Below, one piece after another: positions 26,792-35,603 of a stretch of 64,000 nucleotides of DNA. The stretch is from the NCBI RefSeq assembly GCF_907165045.1, contig NZ_CAJRAU010000002.1:682001-746000 (forward strand), read 5' to 3'. The position numbers and the translations under genes are program-made. The notes under the pieces were generated by a model. That model saw only the letters and a list, made by a program, of their open reading frames with translations, was not told the DNA's origin and searched no databases. This DNA comes from Dyadobacter linearis (GTDB lineage: Bacteria > Bacteroidota > Bacteroidia > Cytophagales > Spirosomataceae). How positions within the stretch are numbered: the stretch's first letter is position 1; every line of letters begins with the position of its first letter.

Positions 26792-28699
26792 ATGAATTGC
26801 TCTCTACTCCGAAACCTCTTAATTCTAACACTGTTAATTAACCTGTCATTTCATGCTGTCGGCAATCACATTGTCGGAGGCGAGTTGCAGATGAATAAGA
26901 CGAGTGTGGCTAATACCTTCGAGATCCGGCTTATTCAGTTTTGGGATACCAATGGACTGGTTATTCCTAGCCCCAATAATGGCGGTAACAGGGACGACAA
27001 CGCTGATATTTATATTTATCAGAAAAGCAATAACCGGTTGATGGGCAACTTGCGGGTCGGTTTTCGTTCCTCGGAACTCGTCGCATTTCAAAACAGGGCC
27101 TGTGCTACGAGCCGGGCGCTTAGTGTGTCAGTCGGTGTCTACACAGGTACACTAAGACTAGATCCCACGGAATATTCAGATGCGGGAGGCTATTATATGG
27201 TATGGGAAAGGTGCTGCCGCAATGCGGATATTGATAACATAATAGGCCCCGGAGAAAACGGGACTGTTTTTTATCTTGAATTTCCTCCCCTTTCGCTACC
27301 CAATTCTTCCCCTTCTTTTGTTGTTCCCAACGGTCAATACATTTGTGCGAACCGCCCATTTTCGATGAATATGAGCGCGACCGATGCAGATGGAGACGAA
27401 TTACGCTATTCGCTGGTGAACCCGATGCGCGGTTCAACAACACCGGAAGAACCCTTTGGAACGATCGCGCCAGTAAGGCCCTACCCGCTCGTGACCTGGA
27501 CGAATTCAATATCTCTCACGAACGTGATTCCCGGACCAAGTCCGTTGCGTATTTCCAATGCCGGTATATTAACCGTCACTGCGGGCAGTATTGGGCTGTA
27601 TGTTTTTGCGATCCAGGTGGAAGAATTTCGGAATGGTAAACTGATTGGTTTCGTCCGGCGGGACTTTCAGCTACTCGTGATCGATTGCAATGGCGACCAG
27701 CCTGCCCAGCCTATCATCATGCACAACGATCTGCCCGCAGGTGAAATTACATTCTGTCCGGAAAGTCCGATACAACTGAAAACTGAGGCTTCGCAGGATT
27801 GGTCTTATCAGTGGCAGCTGAATGGTTTGAATATTCCCGGCGCTACCGGTGCAAGTATCATGGTTAAAGATTCAGGAACGTATTCCGTTATCAAGAGCTA
27901 TACTAAAAAATGCTCCCGGGATACAACTTCTCAAATGGTAAAAGCCGGCTTTTCGAAACCGATCGAAGCAATCATTTCTTCGGATCAGGATGTATTGTGT
28001 GCTGGACAAACGATGATCCTGCTGGCGAATGGCGGATCTATATTGAACGGAGAGAAACTCACCTGGGCGAAAGACAATGCAAACCTTGCGGCTACGGACC
28101 CGGCTTTGGAGATATCAGAACCGGGCACTTATAAAATCGTCATTACGAATGAAAATGCGGGCTGTCAGGGAATCGATACACTTGCGATCAGTGAGGAAGA
28201 CCTGCTGGTTTCGCTGCCGGAAAGAAAGGGGCTCCTGGAAGGTTCGCGGACTACGCTTGCACCGATATTATTGCCGCCTAATGGAAACCATAGCTTTGAA
28301 TGGTCGCCGCCTTACGGATTACTGTCTGACCCAACTGGTAAGGATGCGACTGTCGGGCCGTTTTTAGATACTACGTATGTCCTGACGGTCACCACTGCGA
28401 ATGGGTGCGTTTTTCAGGATTCTACCCACGTTTACGTGATTGACAAGATGCATATTCCAACTGCCTTCTCGCCTGATAACGATGGGCGCAACGATACTTT
28501 CGAAATATTCAATGCAAAGGATCAGATCGTCGAAGTACGGATTTATAATCGCTGGGGTACGTTGATCTATCTCTCCTCTGGCTACACTACACCGTGGAAT
28601 GGTACTTATAAAGAAGCGCCGCTGCCCGCTGGTAGCTATCCTTATGTGATAAAAACAGTCGATCGAGATCTAACCGGAACAGTGATGCTTCTCAAGTGA
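26792..28699 (+). CDS. Secreted surface protein with type B T9SS (gliding-motility-associated) C-terminal domain
   Basis: A 635-residue exported protein. Start is taken as ATG 26792 because a clean signal peptide follows (NCSLLRNLLILTLLINLSF, cleavage near AVG); a TTG at 26750 would add 14 residues in front of it. The middle carries repeated Ig/PKD-like beta segments. The C-terminal 85 residues are the CHU_C sorting domain (PTAFSPDNDGRNDTFEIFN, VRIYNRWGTLIYLS, LPAGSYPYVIKTVD), which directs export through the type IX system and surface attachment. It is read away from the SusCD locus and appears to be a separate unit. The ligand or role is unknown. Confidence 0.9.
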   Translation: MNCSLLRNLLILTLLINLSFHAVGNHIVGGELQMNKTSVANTFEIRLIQFWDTNGLVIPSPNNGGNRDDNADIYIYQKSNNRLMGNLRVGFRSSELVAFQNRACATSRALSVSVGVYTGTLRLDPTEYSDAGGYYMVWERCCRNADIDNIIGPGENGTVFYLEFPPLSLPNSSPSFVVPNGQYICANRPFSMNMSATDADGDELRYSLVNPMRGSTTPEEPFGTIAPVRPYPLVTWTNSISLTNVIPGPSPLRISNAGILTVTAGSIGLYVFAIQVEEFRNGKLIGFVRRDFQLLVIDCNGDQPAQPIIMHNDLPAGEITFCPESPIQLKTEASQDWSYQWQLNGLNIPGATGASIMVKDSGTYSVIKSYTKKCSRDTTSQMVKAGFSKPIEAIISSDQDVLCAGQTMILLANGGSILNGEKLTWAKDNANLAATDPALEISEPGTYKIVITNENAGCQGIDTLAISEEDLLVSLPERKGLLEGSRTTLAPILLPPNGNHSFEWSPPYGLLSDPTGKDATVGPFLDTTYVLTVTTANGCVFQDSTHVYVIDKMHIPTAFSPDNDGRNDTFEIFNAKDQIVEVRIYNRWGTLIYLSSGYTTPWNGTYKEAPLPAGSYPYVIKTVDRDLTGTVMLLK

Positions 28700-28715
28700 C
28701 ATTTGTAATGCCTGC

Positions 28716-29093
28716 CTAAGCTTCGTTGAATTCCTTAAAAGTACCGTCGGTATAAAAGACTATGATCTTCGCAACCTTCTGTTCAGGTGTGATGATTGTT
28801 GCCGGCCGGGACTGCGCTACTTCTTTACTGGCGTTTGTTGCGACTATTTTTCTCGCTGCTGTGGGCGTTGGTGTAGTTGCCAATTCTGGCAGGTCATTTT
28901 CGTCCAGTATCCAGTCCAATCCTAATTCCGGAAAACGTTTCACAATTTTTTGCACCATTTCCAGACTAGGCTTATTTCGCCCCGCCAATATATGTGACAT
29001 ACTCGATCGCTGTACACCAATCTCATCAGCGAATATCGAGGGCGAAATCGCTTTATCCGTCAGTATTTGCTTTATTTTATCGCTTAAATTCAT
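28716..29093 (-). CDS. XRE-family transcriptional regulator
   Basis: A 125-residue protein (starting at the ATG before NLSDKIKQIL; an ATG seven codons upstream is possible) with a Cro/CI helix-turn-helix at about residues 8-65 (SPSIFADEIGVQRSSMSHILAGRNKPSLEMVQKIV) and a family tail (FPELGLDWILDENDLP). The last 60 residues are Ala/Thr-rich with a short end IIVFYTDGTFKEFNEA. It binds DNA in the cytoplasm. Three CAAAnGTA sites lie just upstream and fit promoter and operator roles, suggesting self-control. No phage genes surround it. Confidence 0.9.
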   Translation of the reverse strand: MNLSDKIKQILTDKAISPSIFADEIGVQRSSMSHILAGRNKPSLEMVQKIVKRFPELGLDWILDENDLPELATTPTPTAARKIVATNASKEVAQSRPATIITPEQKVAKIIVFYTDGTFKEFNEA

Positions 29094-29111
29094 AATTGTA
29101 AATTTAATACA

Positions 29112-29178
29112 CAAACGTAAATTAACATATAATATACAAATGTAACATTGTCGCTTCTGTCTAACAAGTACAAATGTA
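29112..29178 (-). promoter_or_regulatory. Promoter and operator-like repeats of the XRE gene
   Basis: On the minus strand TACGTTTG (29112-29119) matches the Bacteroidota TAnnTTTG box 18 bases before the start codon, and TTTG at 29137-29140 fits the upstream element with a 17-base gap. The upstream element lies inside TACAAATGTA (29135-29144), which recurs at 29169-29178; its arms TACA/TGTA are a dyad. Repressor binding there would block the promoter. Confidence 0.6.
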
Positions 29179-29195
29179 AATTACCCAAAAGAACG

Positions 29196-29225
29196 AAAAA
29201 AATGCGGCACCTGGGCACCGCATTT
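29196..29225 (-). terminator. Intrinsic terminator after dapD
   Basis: Minus-strand hairpin: aaatgcgg (218-225 side) pairs with ccgcattt (29200-29207 side), with a 10-base loop, followed by seven T (A at 29196-29202 on the plus strand). It lies 24 bases after the dapD stop codon, between dapD and the promoter region of the XRE gene. Confidence 0.85.
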
Positions 29226-29249
29226 AGTTGATTAGATTAAATAAGCTTT

Positions 29250-30065
29250 TTAGATAGCGACCTGATTGTCTCTCAGGGCGTCATTTAGCGACGTTTTCAA
29301 ATCGGTACTTGGTTTACGCTTACCAATGATTAATGCGCAAGGAACGTGATAAGTACCAGCAGCGAATTCCTTTGGAAGCATTCCTGGAATCACAACAGAG
29401 TCTTCTGGAACAAAACCTTTGTATTCAACTGGTTCAGAACCAGTAACATCGATAATCTTAGAACTGCCGGTTATTGTCACGCCAGCTCCGAGCACAGCTC
29501 TCTTACCCACGTGAGCACCTTCCACTACAATACATCTTGAACCTATAAATGCACCGTCTTCAATTATAACAGGCGCAGCTTGTACTGGTTCCAGCACCCC
29601 TCCTATTCCTACTCCGCCACTTAAATGTACGTTTTTCCCGATCTGCGCACAGCTTCCCACAGTCGCCCAGGTGTCGACCATTGTTCCTTCATCTATGTAC
29701 GCGCCAATGTTGACATACGACGGCATTAATATTACACCCTTGGAAATATAGGCACCGTATCTCGCCACAGCCGGAGGTACTACACGAACGCCCAATTGCT
29801 CGTACCCCGTTTTTAGTTTCATCTTGTCGTGATACTCGAAAATGCCCAATTCAGTAGTTTTCATTTGCTGAATTGGGAAATAGAGAATGATCGCTTTTTT
29901 TAGCGCTTGGTTAACTAACCAAGTCCCGTCAGGCTGCGGCTCAGCTACCCGAAGTCTGCCTTTGTCAACTTCTTCAATAAGATCTGAGATATAGCTTTTT
30001 GCCTTCTCTTCTTTCAAAAGCTCTCTGTTGTTCCAGTAGTTTTCAATTGTTTCCTCAATACTCAT
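29250..30065 (-). CDS. dapD: 2,3,4,5-tetrahydropyridine-2,6-dicarboxylate N-succinyltransferase
   Basis: Transfers a succinyl group to tetrahydrodipicolinate in the lysine and diaminopimelate pathway, which feeds peptidoglycan. The 271-residue length is normal for the family. The N-terminal helical part is followed by hexapeptide repeats of a left-handed beta-helix (about residues 105-230: GAYIDEGTMVDTWATVGSCA, GKNVHLSGGVGIGGVLEP, EDGAFIGSRCIVVEGAHVGK), and the C-terminus keeps the ALIIGKR block. It acts as a cytoplasmic trimer. No other lysine gene is adjacent; it stands alone with its own terminator. Confidence 0.96.
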   Translation of the reverse strand: MSIEETIENYWNNRELLKEEKAKSYISDLIEEVDKGRLRVAEPQPDGTWLVNQALKKAIILYFPIQQMKTTELGIFEYHDKMKLKTGYEQLGVRVVPPAVARYGAYISKGVILMPSYVNIGAYIDEGTMVDTWATVGSCAQIGKNVHLSGGVGIGGVLEPVQAAPVIIEDGAFIGSRCIVVEGAHVGKRAVLGAGVTITGSSKIIDVTGSEPVEYKGFVPEDSVVIPGMLPKEFAAGTYHVPCALIIGKRKPSTDLKTSLNDALRDNQVAI

Positions 30066-30449
30066 GTTAAAGCAATAGATTAATGTATATTATTTAAAGT
30101 ACTTATTTTCAGTCTGTTAGGTGAATTAATAAAATAAAATTCGTTAAACAAAACCAGGTGTGAGAAATACGCGGACGGAACCGAGAAAAGCCTCACAGCA
30201 ACAGACGATGACGCAATATAAGACATGGATAACGAAACAAACAATAGATTAAATAAGATATTCGCCAATAATTGGTACTATCAATATTAGTAAAAAAATA
30301 GAAATACTAATCAATTTGGCGTGCAGGAATTTAACTAAAATTAGTAGTATATCTCTTGGGAGCCGTTTAAACCGCATTATTACCGTCTATTTCGTGCAAA
30401 TACCCTCATTTTTGTTATTTTTGCATTGAATTAACCAATCAAATAAGAT
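30066..30449. other. Divergent intergenic region between dapD and gapA
   Basis: A 384-base AT-rich stretch. The gapA promoter is near its right end (30390-30423). A 62-codon minus-strand frame at 30080-30268 has no family features. I see no RNA gene or repeat. Confidence 0.65.
30390..30423 (+). promoter_or_regulatory. Likely gapA promoter
   Basis: TATTTTTG at 30416-30423 matches the Bacteroidota -7 box TAnnTTTG. TTTCG at 30390-30394, 21 bases earlier, is a near-match to the TTTG -33 box. The gapA start is 26 bases after the -7 box, leaving a leader of about 20 bases. Confidence 0.55.
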
Positions 30450-31463
30450 ATGTCTACAGTTAAAGTCGCAATCAATGGTTTCGGCCGCATCGGTCGCCTT
30501 GTATATCGCCAGATATACAATATGGAAGGTATTGAGATAGTTGCCATAAATGATCTAACGAGCCCAAAGGTGCTTGCTCACCTTCTTAAATATGATACCG
30601 CACAAGGTCGTTTCGACGCCGAAGTTAAATCAACTGAAAACTCAGTAACCGTCAACGGCGAAAATATTGTGATCTACGCACAGCGTGACCCATCACAAAT
30701 TCCCTGGGGCTCACATGATGTTGATGTTGTTCTTGAATGTACAGGATTTTTCACAAGCCAGGAATCAGCAAGCGCTCACATCAAAGCTGGCGCGAAGAAA
30801 GTAGTTATCTCTGCTCCTGCAACCGGCGATTTGAAAACTATCGTTTTCAACGTTAACCATAATATTCTTGATGGCTCTGAAACAATCATCAGCGGCGCGT
30901 CTTGTACTACCAACTGTCTTGCTCCAATGGCGCAGGTTTTGGAAGAAAAATTCGGTATTGTGAACGGTTTGATGACGACGATTCACGCATACACCAACGA
31001 TCAGAATACACAGGATTCTCCTCACGCAAAAGGCGATTTGAGAAGAGCTCGTGCAGCTGCACAGAACATCGTTCCAAACAGTACTGGTGCCGCAAAAGCG
31101 ATTGGTCTTGTGTTGCCTTCTTTGAAAGGTAAATTGGACGGTTCTGCCCAACGCGTACCTACCTTGACAGGTTCATTGACTGAATTGACTGTAATTCTTG
31201 GCAAAGAAACTTCTGTTGAAGAGATTAATGCAGCCATGAAAGCAGCTTCAAACGAAAGTTACGGATATACAGAAGATGAGATCGTAAGCAGCGATATTAT
31301 CGGTATCAGCTACGGCTCATTGTTTGACGCAACGCAAACAAGAGTTCAGAAAGTTGGTGATACACAACTAGTTAGGACTGTAAGCTGGTACGACAATGAG
31401 ATGTCATACGTTTCACAGCTGGTAAGAACAGTGTATTACTTTGCGAGCCTGATCGGAAAATAA
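30450..31463 (+). CDS. gapA: Glyceraldehyde-3-phosphate dehydrogenase, type I
   Basis: Catalyses the NAD(P)-dependent oxidation and phosphorylation of glyceraldehyde-3-phosphate in glycolysis, in the cytoplasm as a tetramer. The 337 residues show the dinucleotide-binding GFGRIGR at 9-15, the active-site SCTTNC with catalytic Cys at residue 152, the TIHAYTNDQ block with the partner His, and the C-terminal [16 protein letters not shown]. All key residues are kept. It has its own promoter and a terminator directly after the stop. Confidence 0.98.
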   Translation: MSTVKVAINGFGRIGRLVYRQIYNMEGIEIVAINDLTSPKVLAHLLKYDTAQGRFDAEVKSTENSVTVNGENIVIYAQRDPSQIPWGSHDVDVVLECTGFFTSQESASAHIKAGAKKVVISAPATGDLKTIVFNVNHNILDGSETIISGASCTTNCLAPMAQVLEEKFGIVNGLMTTIHAYTNDQNTQDSPHAKGDLRRARAAAQNIVPNSTGAAKAIGLVLPSLKGKLDGSAQRVPTLTGSLTELTVILGKETSVEEINAAMKAASNESYGYTEDEIVSSDIIGISYGSLFDATQTRVQKVGDTQLVRTVSWYDNEMSYVSQLVRTVYYFASLIGK

Positions 31464-31489
31464 TATATTGAAGTACTTGAAATTGATGG

Positions 31490-31522
31490 AAAGCCGCTGG
31501 TCGAAAGACCGGCGGCTTTTAT
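31490..31522 (+). terminator. Intrinsic terminator after gapA
   Basis: A 13-base stem with one G-U pair (31490-31502 with 31507-31519; core gccgctggtc), GAAA tetraloop, then TTTTATATT. It starts 27 bases after the gapA stop. The right arm touches the stop codon of the convergent trmB gene, so it may end transcripts from both sides, though the T run is clearer for gapA. Confidence 0.8.
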
Positions 31523-32178
31523 ATTAGCTGGGTTTTTATGTATTTAATACTGTAACCCTTTTTCGTGAATATTGACTCATAGTGCGTCTTCACGCCATAA
31601 TGCTCGTCGAGCAACGGCGACTGATAAAGATCGTCGGTATGTTCAAGTATCTTGTACCGGCTTGTATTACTGATTGTTTCCAGGGTGTATTCATACAAGA
31701 AAGTACTATCCGTTTTTAAACAGAACAGCCCGCCTGGCCGGATGAATTCAGCGTACTTACACAGAAAGTTGGGATTTGTCAGTCTTTTATTCTCGTCCCT
31801 TTCACGAACTTGCGGATCTGGGTGAATAAGCCAGATCTCATCCAGCTCGTTTTCAGCAAAGAATTCGTGCGAATATTGAATGCCGCCTCTCAGAAAAGCT
31901 ACGTTATTCAAACCATATTCAGTAGCAACCGCGCTTCCTCTTGCAATTCGGTCGCCTTTGATGTCCATTCCGATGAAATTCTTTTCCGGAAACTTCTGAC
32001 CAAGGCCAACTGTATATTCTCCTTTTCCACAAGCCAGCTCAACCACGATCGGGTTACTATTTTGAAAATAGACCTCGTTCCATTTTCCTTTAATTTGCTC
32101 GTAGAGCGGCTTTCCTGCTTCGATTACATTCGCTGCCTGCGCACTGAAATTGTAATGATGTAATTTTCTCCTTGTCAT
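31519..32178 (-). CDS. trmB: tRNA (guanine-N7-)-methyltransferase
   Basis: Makes 7-methylguanosine at position 46 of tRNA variable loops using S-adenosylmethionine. The 219 residues show the SAM-binding VELACGKGEYTVGLG near residue 46, the NFIGMDIKGDRIARG block, and the family signature IWLIHPDPQVRERDENKRL near 115-135 followed by NPNFLCKYAEFIRPGG. It is the last gene of a compact operon: it starts 11 bases after folC. The final step of transcription probably ends at the shared hairpin with gapA. Confidence 0.95.
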   Translation of the reverse strand: MTRRKLHHYNFSAQAANVIEAGKPLYEQIKGKWNEVYFQNSNPIVVELACGKGEYTVGLGQKFPEKNFIGMDIKGDRIARGSAVATEYGLNNVAFLRGGIQYSHEFFAENELDEIWLIHPDPQVRERDENKRLTNPNFLCKYAEFIRPGGLFCLKTDSTFLYEYTLETISNTSRYKILEHTDDLYQSPLLDEHYGVKTHYESIFTKKGYSIKYIKTQLI

Positions 32179-32189
32179 TCAAATAAACA

Positions 32190-33491
32190 CTATAATTGGT
32201 CGAGGTCAGCCACAATGAATGTACTGCCTCCTACGTAAATAATATCTGTTGGGTCTGAATCATTCACTGCTTGCTTCAACGCCACATTTACATCTAAAAA
32301 CACCTCTCCTTGTAAACCGTGCTCCAATGCCGCAAAGGCTAGTTCCGACGCATCGAGAGCTCTCAAATTGCCAGGTTGACAAAAGTAATAAACCGCTTCG
32401 AGCGGAAGAAGCTTCAGTATCGCACTGATATCCTTATCCTTTACAAATCCGATAACGAACCGAAGATTCTTATGTGGGAGACTTGTAAACTGCGCGATCG
32501 TCTCGCTTAAACCACCTACATTATGAGCAGTATCACACACTACTAAAGGCTGATCGCCTATTTTTTGCCAGCGACCTTTCAACCCGGTAAGAGGAACAAC
32601 TTGGCTGAGTGCAGCACGAACTGCCTCCGGTGGGATATTCCAACCCTCTGATTTTAAGACATCCCGCGCTGTCAAGACCCCTGCCAAATTTCGTAACTGA
32701 TACGAACCGGTCAGGTCTAAACGTAAGTCCTCACGCTCAGTGATTTCGGAACCCAGTCTCTCTGCGTTGACGATCATTTTACCGTCATCCACCCAAATGC
32801 TTTCAGTAAGATATTGCTGAGAGCCGAATGTAATCGGGGCTTCGAGAGAAGATGCTTTATTGATGAACACATTGGCAATATTCTCCTCTTGGTATTCGCT
32901 GATCACTACCGGGACTTTTTCCTTGATAATACCCGCTTTCTCTGCCGCTATCTCCGGAAGGGTATTACCCAGAAATTGGGTGTGATCCAAACTTACATTG
33001 GTGATTACCGATAAAATTGGCGTGATTACATTAGTAGAATCAAGACGTCCGCCCATCCCAACCTCAACCACAGCGATATCAACCTGATGATCTCTGAAAT
33101 AGCTAAATGCCATTGCAACTGTTACTTCAAAGAAAGAAGGATCTAATCTATCAATGTTAGATTCTATATCGTTGGTAAATTCAACTACGAATTCTTCGGT
33201 GATGGGCGCTCCGTTTATCCTGATCCTTTCTCTAAAATCCTTTAAATGGGGGGAAGTATAAAGCCCGACCTTGTAGCCGGATTGTTGTAAAATAGCCGCA
33301 AGCATATGCGAGGTGCTCCCCTTCCCGTTTGTTCCGCCAACATGAATAATGGGGTAAGCTTTCTCAGGATTTCCAAGTGATTTGCACAGCTCCTGGGTAG
33401 TAAAAAGGCCCGGCTTAAAGGCACGGGCTCCAATGTTCTGAAATACGGGCAATCTGCTGTACAGATATTCCAGCGTCTCCTGGTAAGTCAT
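32190..33491 (-). CDS. folC: Folylpolyglutamate synthase / dihydrofolate synthase
   Basis: Adds glutamate to dihydropteroate and to folates. The Mur-ligase-like ATP-binding loop GTNGKGST lies at residues 53-60 when translation starts at 33491 (ATG before TYQETLEYL), giving 433 residues, the family length. The longer frame would begin inside the upstream gene and is rejected. Other blocks are SPHLKDFRERIRINGAPI, VEVGMGGRLDSTNVI, and VCDTAHNVGGL near the C-terminal domain. It begins 4 bases after the tonB-like gene and is followed by trmB at 11 bases, so the three genes are one transcript. Confidence 0.95.
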   Translation of the reverse strand: MTYQETLEYLYSRLPVFQNIGARAFKPGLFTTQELCKSLGNPEKAYPIIHVGGTNGKGSTSHMLAAILQQSGYKVGLYTSPHLKDFRERIRINGAPITEEFVVEFTNDIESNIDRLDPSFFEVTVAMAFSYFRDHQVDIAVVEVGMGGRLDSTNVITPILSVITNVSLDHTQFLGNTLPEIAAEKAGIIKEKVPVVISEYQEENIANVFINKASSLEAPITFGSQQYLTESIWVDDGKMIVNAERLGSEITEREDLRLDLTGSYQLRNLAGVLTARDVLKSEGWNIPPEAVRAALSQVVPLTGLKGRWQKIGDQPLVVCDTAHNVGGLSETIAQFTSLPHKNLRFVIGFVKDKDISAILKLLPLEAVYYFCQPGNLRALDASELAFAALEHGLQGEVFLDVNVALKQAVNDSDPTDIIYVGGSTFIVADLDQL

Positions 33492-33495
33492 TTGC

Positions 33496-34422
33496 TTATT
33501 TAGACCGGATTTTAAAGGTAAGCGTTCCAACAGATTCGTCCGGAACATTCGCCGATTTTGGAATAAAGGTCAATTCTCTCACGGCACTTTTATATTTGTT
33601 CACCACTGCATAATCCGTGACAGTAGTGCTCGCCGTGACTATGTTCTTGACGCGACCGTTTTTATCCACTGTAATCTTGAAAGTAATATCACCGGTAGCA
33701 TCCGAATTATCGTCTACAACTGGTCTTCTTGACCAGCTCCACCCAGATAGGCTTAACCCTACCGCAGTGCCGCCACCGCCTCCTTCTCCTTTATAAGTTT
33801 TTGCAAACAGGCTTCCTGTTTTAGAACCTTTGTCACCTACACCTTCCGCATCGTCCCCATTATTGTTCCCGCCTACTCCGCTTTGCGTTCCATTTGTTCC
33901 ATTACTGCCTGACTTACTGCCTGAGGATTTGGTAAACAATGCATCTCTATTAACGGGCTTCTCAGGAGCTGGCTTCGAAACAGGTGCAGAAGCGCTTTCC
34001 GCTCCGGTTGATTTTTTAACGTCAGCCTTTTCCGGCGCTTCTACCGGGCTCTCCTGCTTTGAAGCAATAACGGGCTTCTCTGCAACCGTTTTTGTAGGCT
34101 TAGGCGACTCTATTTTAGGTGGCGTCGGAGGTGTTGGTTTTGGAGTTGATACCGATTTCACCTTTTTAACTTCATCTGCATCGGCACGCATATTCTGCGC
34201 GACCTTACTATCATTTGGCTTATTGAAAGTTTGAATATCTCCTTTTCCAACCTTGTCGGTCCCGTAGTTGACCTCCACAAAAAGCTCCATCGGCTCTACC
34301 TTGGGCATTGAGCTGCTCAGGCGGATAAAAAAGAATATCGCGAGCATAGCCGCCGTGATCCCAAAGGACCAGGCCCAGGAAACAGCAATTCTTTGGCGAT
34401 CTTCTGCTTGTAATGTGACCAT
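33496..34422 (-). CDS. TonB-family energy-transducer-like protein
   Basis: A 308-residue protein with a short cytoplasmic N-terminus, one membrane segment (about residues 18-35, FGITAAMLAIFFFI), a Pro/Lys/Glu-rich periplasmic stretch (about 85-150), a Gly/Asn/Ser-rich stretch (about 165-215) and a compact C-terminal domain (about 230-308; GDITFKITVDKNGRVKNIV). This is the build of TonB proteins, which link the ExbBD motor to outer-membrane transporters such as SusC. The C-terminal domain is atypical, so it could be a TonB-like partner of another system. No exbB or exbD is in the window. It is the first gene of an operon with folC and trmB. Confidence 0.72.
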   Translation of the reverse strand: MVTLQAEDRQRIAVSWAWSFGITAAMLAIFFFIRLSSSMPKVEPMELFVEVNYGTDKVGKGDIQTFNKPNDSKVAQNMRADADEVKKVKSVSTPKPTPPTPPKIESPKPTKTVAEKPVIASKQESPVEAPEKADVKKSTGAESASAPVSKPAPEKPVNRDALFTKSSGSKSGSNGTNGTQSGVGGNNNGDDAEGVGDKGSKTGSLFAKTYKGEGGGGGTAVGLSLSGWSWSRRPVVDDNSDATGDITFKITVDKNGRVKNIVTASTTVTDYAVVNKYKSAVRELTFIPKSANVPDESVGTLTFKIRSK

Positions 34423-34479
34423 TTTACGCTATTTATAATTTCCTCGAAAACGTAAATTTAACAAATTTCGTATGCAACG

Positions 34480-34501
34480 AAAAAGGAAGCTTTCGCTTCC
34501 T
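34480..34501 (-). terminator. Intrinsic terminator after the HU-SPOR gene
   Basis: Minus-strand hairpin with a 7-base stem (aggaagc at 34484-34490 with gcttcct at 34495-34501), tetraloop, and five T afterwards (A at 34480-34484 on the plus strand). It is 7 bases after the stop codon at 34509. Confidence 0.8.
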
Positions 34502-34508
34502 CTCGGTA

Positions 34509-35573
34509 TTACAGATTCTTTTTCTTTGACTTATAAACCCAGCCAGGCTGGCCGATAACCGATTTCAGTTTGGCCGAAGCGCGATAGGCTTCTTTTTCAG
34601 TATTATAGACGCTAGTGGCAACTTTAACTTTCGTGCTGTACTTATCGCCGGGGATGATCAGTGCTTCTTCGAATCCTTTCGCCTTTAAATCTTCCAGCAG
34701 AACCTTTGCCTGTCTCGGCCCTTTAAATGCGCCTGCAACAACATAAAATTTCGACGTCGTGGCAACTATCGGAGCAGCTGCAATTGGTTCAGGTGCTGCG
34801 GTAGTTGCAGCAGTACCAGCTGAGTCGGTTGTCGGAGTTAGTATTTTTACGGCAGCTTCGGGAACAACGTTAGTCGGTTCAACTACGATAGTCTCAGCTT
34901 CTTTTACCGGCGCTTTCTCTACTTTTTCAGTTTTGGCAAAAAGCTCTGTAAACGGATTCAATGTACTTTGAATATCCCGGTTATCTGAATTGACCATAAA
35001 AAAGCTCAGTCCGCAAAGCAAGCCGGTAACTACCGCAGCGGCTACCCAGCGAACCCAATTCACCGAACGCACATTGTCTTCGTCACCTGCAAGTACCTCC
35101 ACTTCCTCCTCGACTGCATATTGATCTGCAATAGCTTTGGCCGCAACTACTTTGTTAAAGTGCTTTACCTTGATTTTCTCGAAACCGTACCATTCGTCTT
35201 TGAAGTACTTCTCTGTCTTCGGTTCAAAAACAAGCTTTCCCTCTATATTCTTCTCAAATTCACCAACTCCCGGAATTGTAGCTTGTCCATTTGCTTCCAA
35301 TGTCGAACGCAACTGATCAGTAAATCGCTTTACAAAATCGACCGCTTCTGTATGTGACCATTTTTCCTGCCTTGAAATGTAATTTGCCAACAGGCCGTCA
35401 TCCAATTTAAGATATTCATTAAAGGCCAGCTTCTTCGCAGGAGGCGAGAAGAGACCCGAGCTTTTGTCGTAAGTAGCCGGAATGTGATGGGAAATAAGGG
35501 CCCCGAATCCCGGAATAATTACAAACTCGTATTCAGTAATGAGTTTTCTTAAAACGTTTTCAACGGCGATCAT
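34509..35573 (-). CDS. HU-like domain protein with one membrane segment and a SPOR domain
   Basis: A 354-residue protein with three parts. Residues 1-110 are of the HU/CCDC81-like type seen in Bacteroidota (LITEYEFVIIPGFGALISHH, then GQATIPGVGEFEKN). Residues 174-194 form one membrane segment (WVRWVAAAVVTGLLCGLSFF). Residues about 276-350 are a SPOR domain (FYVVAGAFKGPRQAKVLLEDLKAKGF), a fold that binds denuded peptidoglycan. The first part should be in the cytoplasm and the SPOR part in the periplasm. It is the last gene of an operon after the barrel protein at 35604 (30 bases). A role in linking cell wall and cytoplasm is inferred; whether the HU-like part binds DNA is unknown. Confidence 0.88.
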   Translation of the reverse strand: MIAVENVLRKLITEYEFVIIPGFGALISHHIPATYDKSSGLFSPPAKKLAFNEYLKLDDGLLANYISRQEKWSHTEAVDFVKRFTDQLRSTLEANGQATIPGVGEFEKNIEGKLVFEPKTEKYFKDEWYGFEKIKVKHFNKVVAAKAIADQYAVEEEVEVLAGDEDNVRSVNWVRWVAAAVVTGLLCGLSFFMVNSDNRDIQSTLNPFTELFAKTEKVEKAPVKEAETIVVEPTNVVPEAAVKILTPTTDSAGTAATTAAPEPIAAAPIVATTSKFYVVAGAFKGPRQAKVLLEDLKAKGFEEALIIPGDKYSTKVKVATSVYNTEKEAYRASAKLKSVIGQPGWVYKSKKKNL

Positions 35574-35603
35574 GAAGCACTTTTTGAAGTTAACTCGACG
35601 AAG

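Noticed and set aside
30080-30268. 62-codon minus-strand frame before dapD
   Set aside because: Low-complexity, Ser/Val/Leu-rich, no start context and no match to a known pattern.
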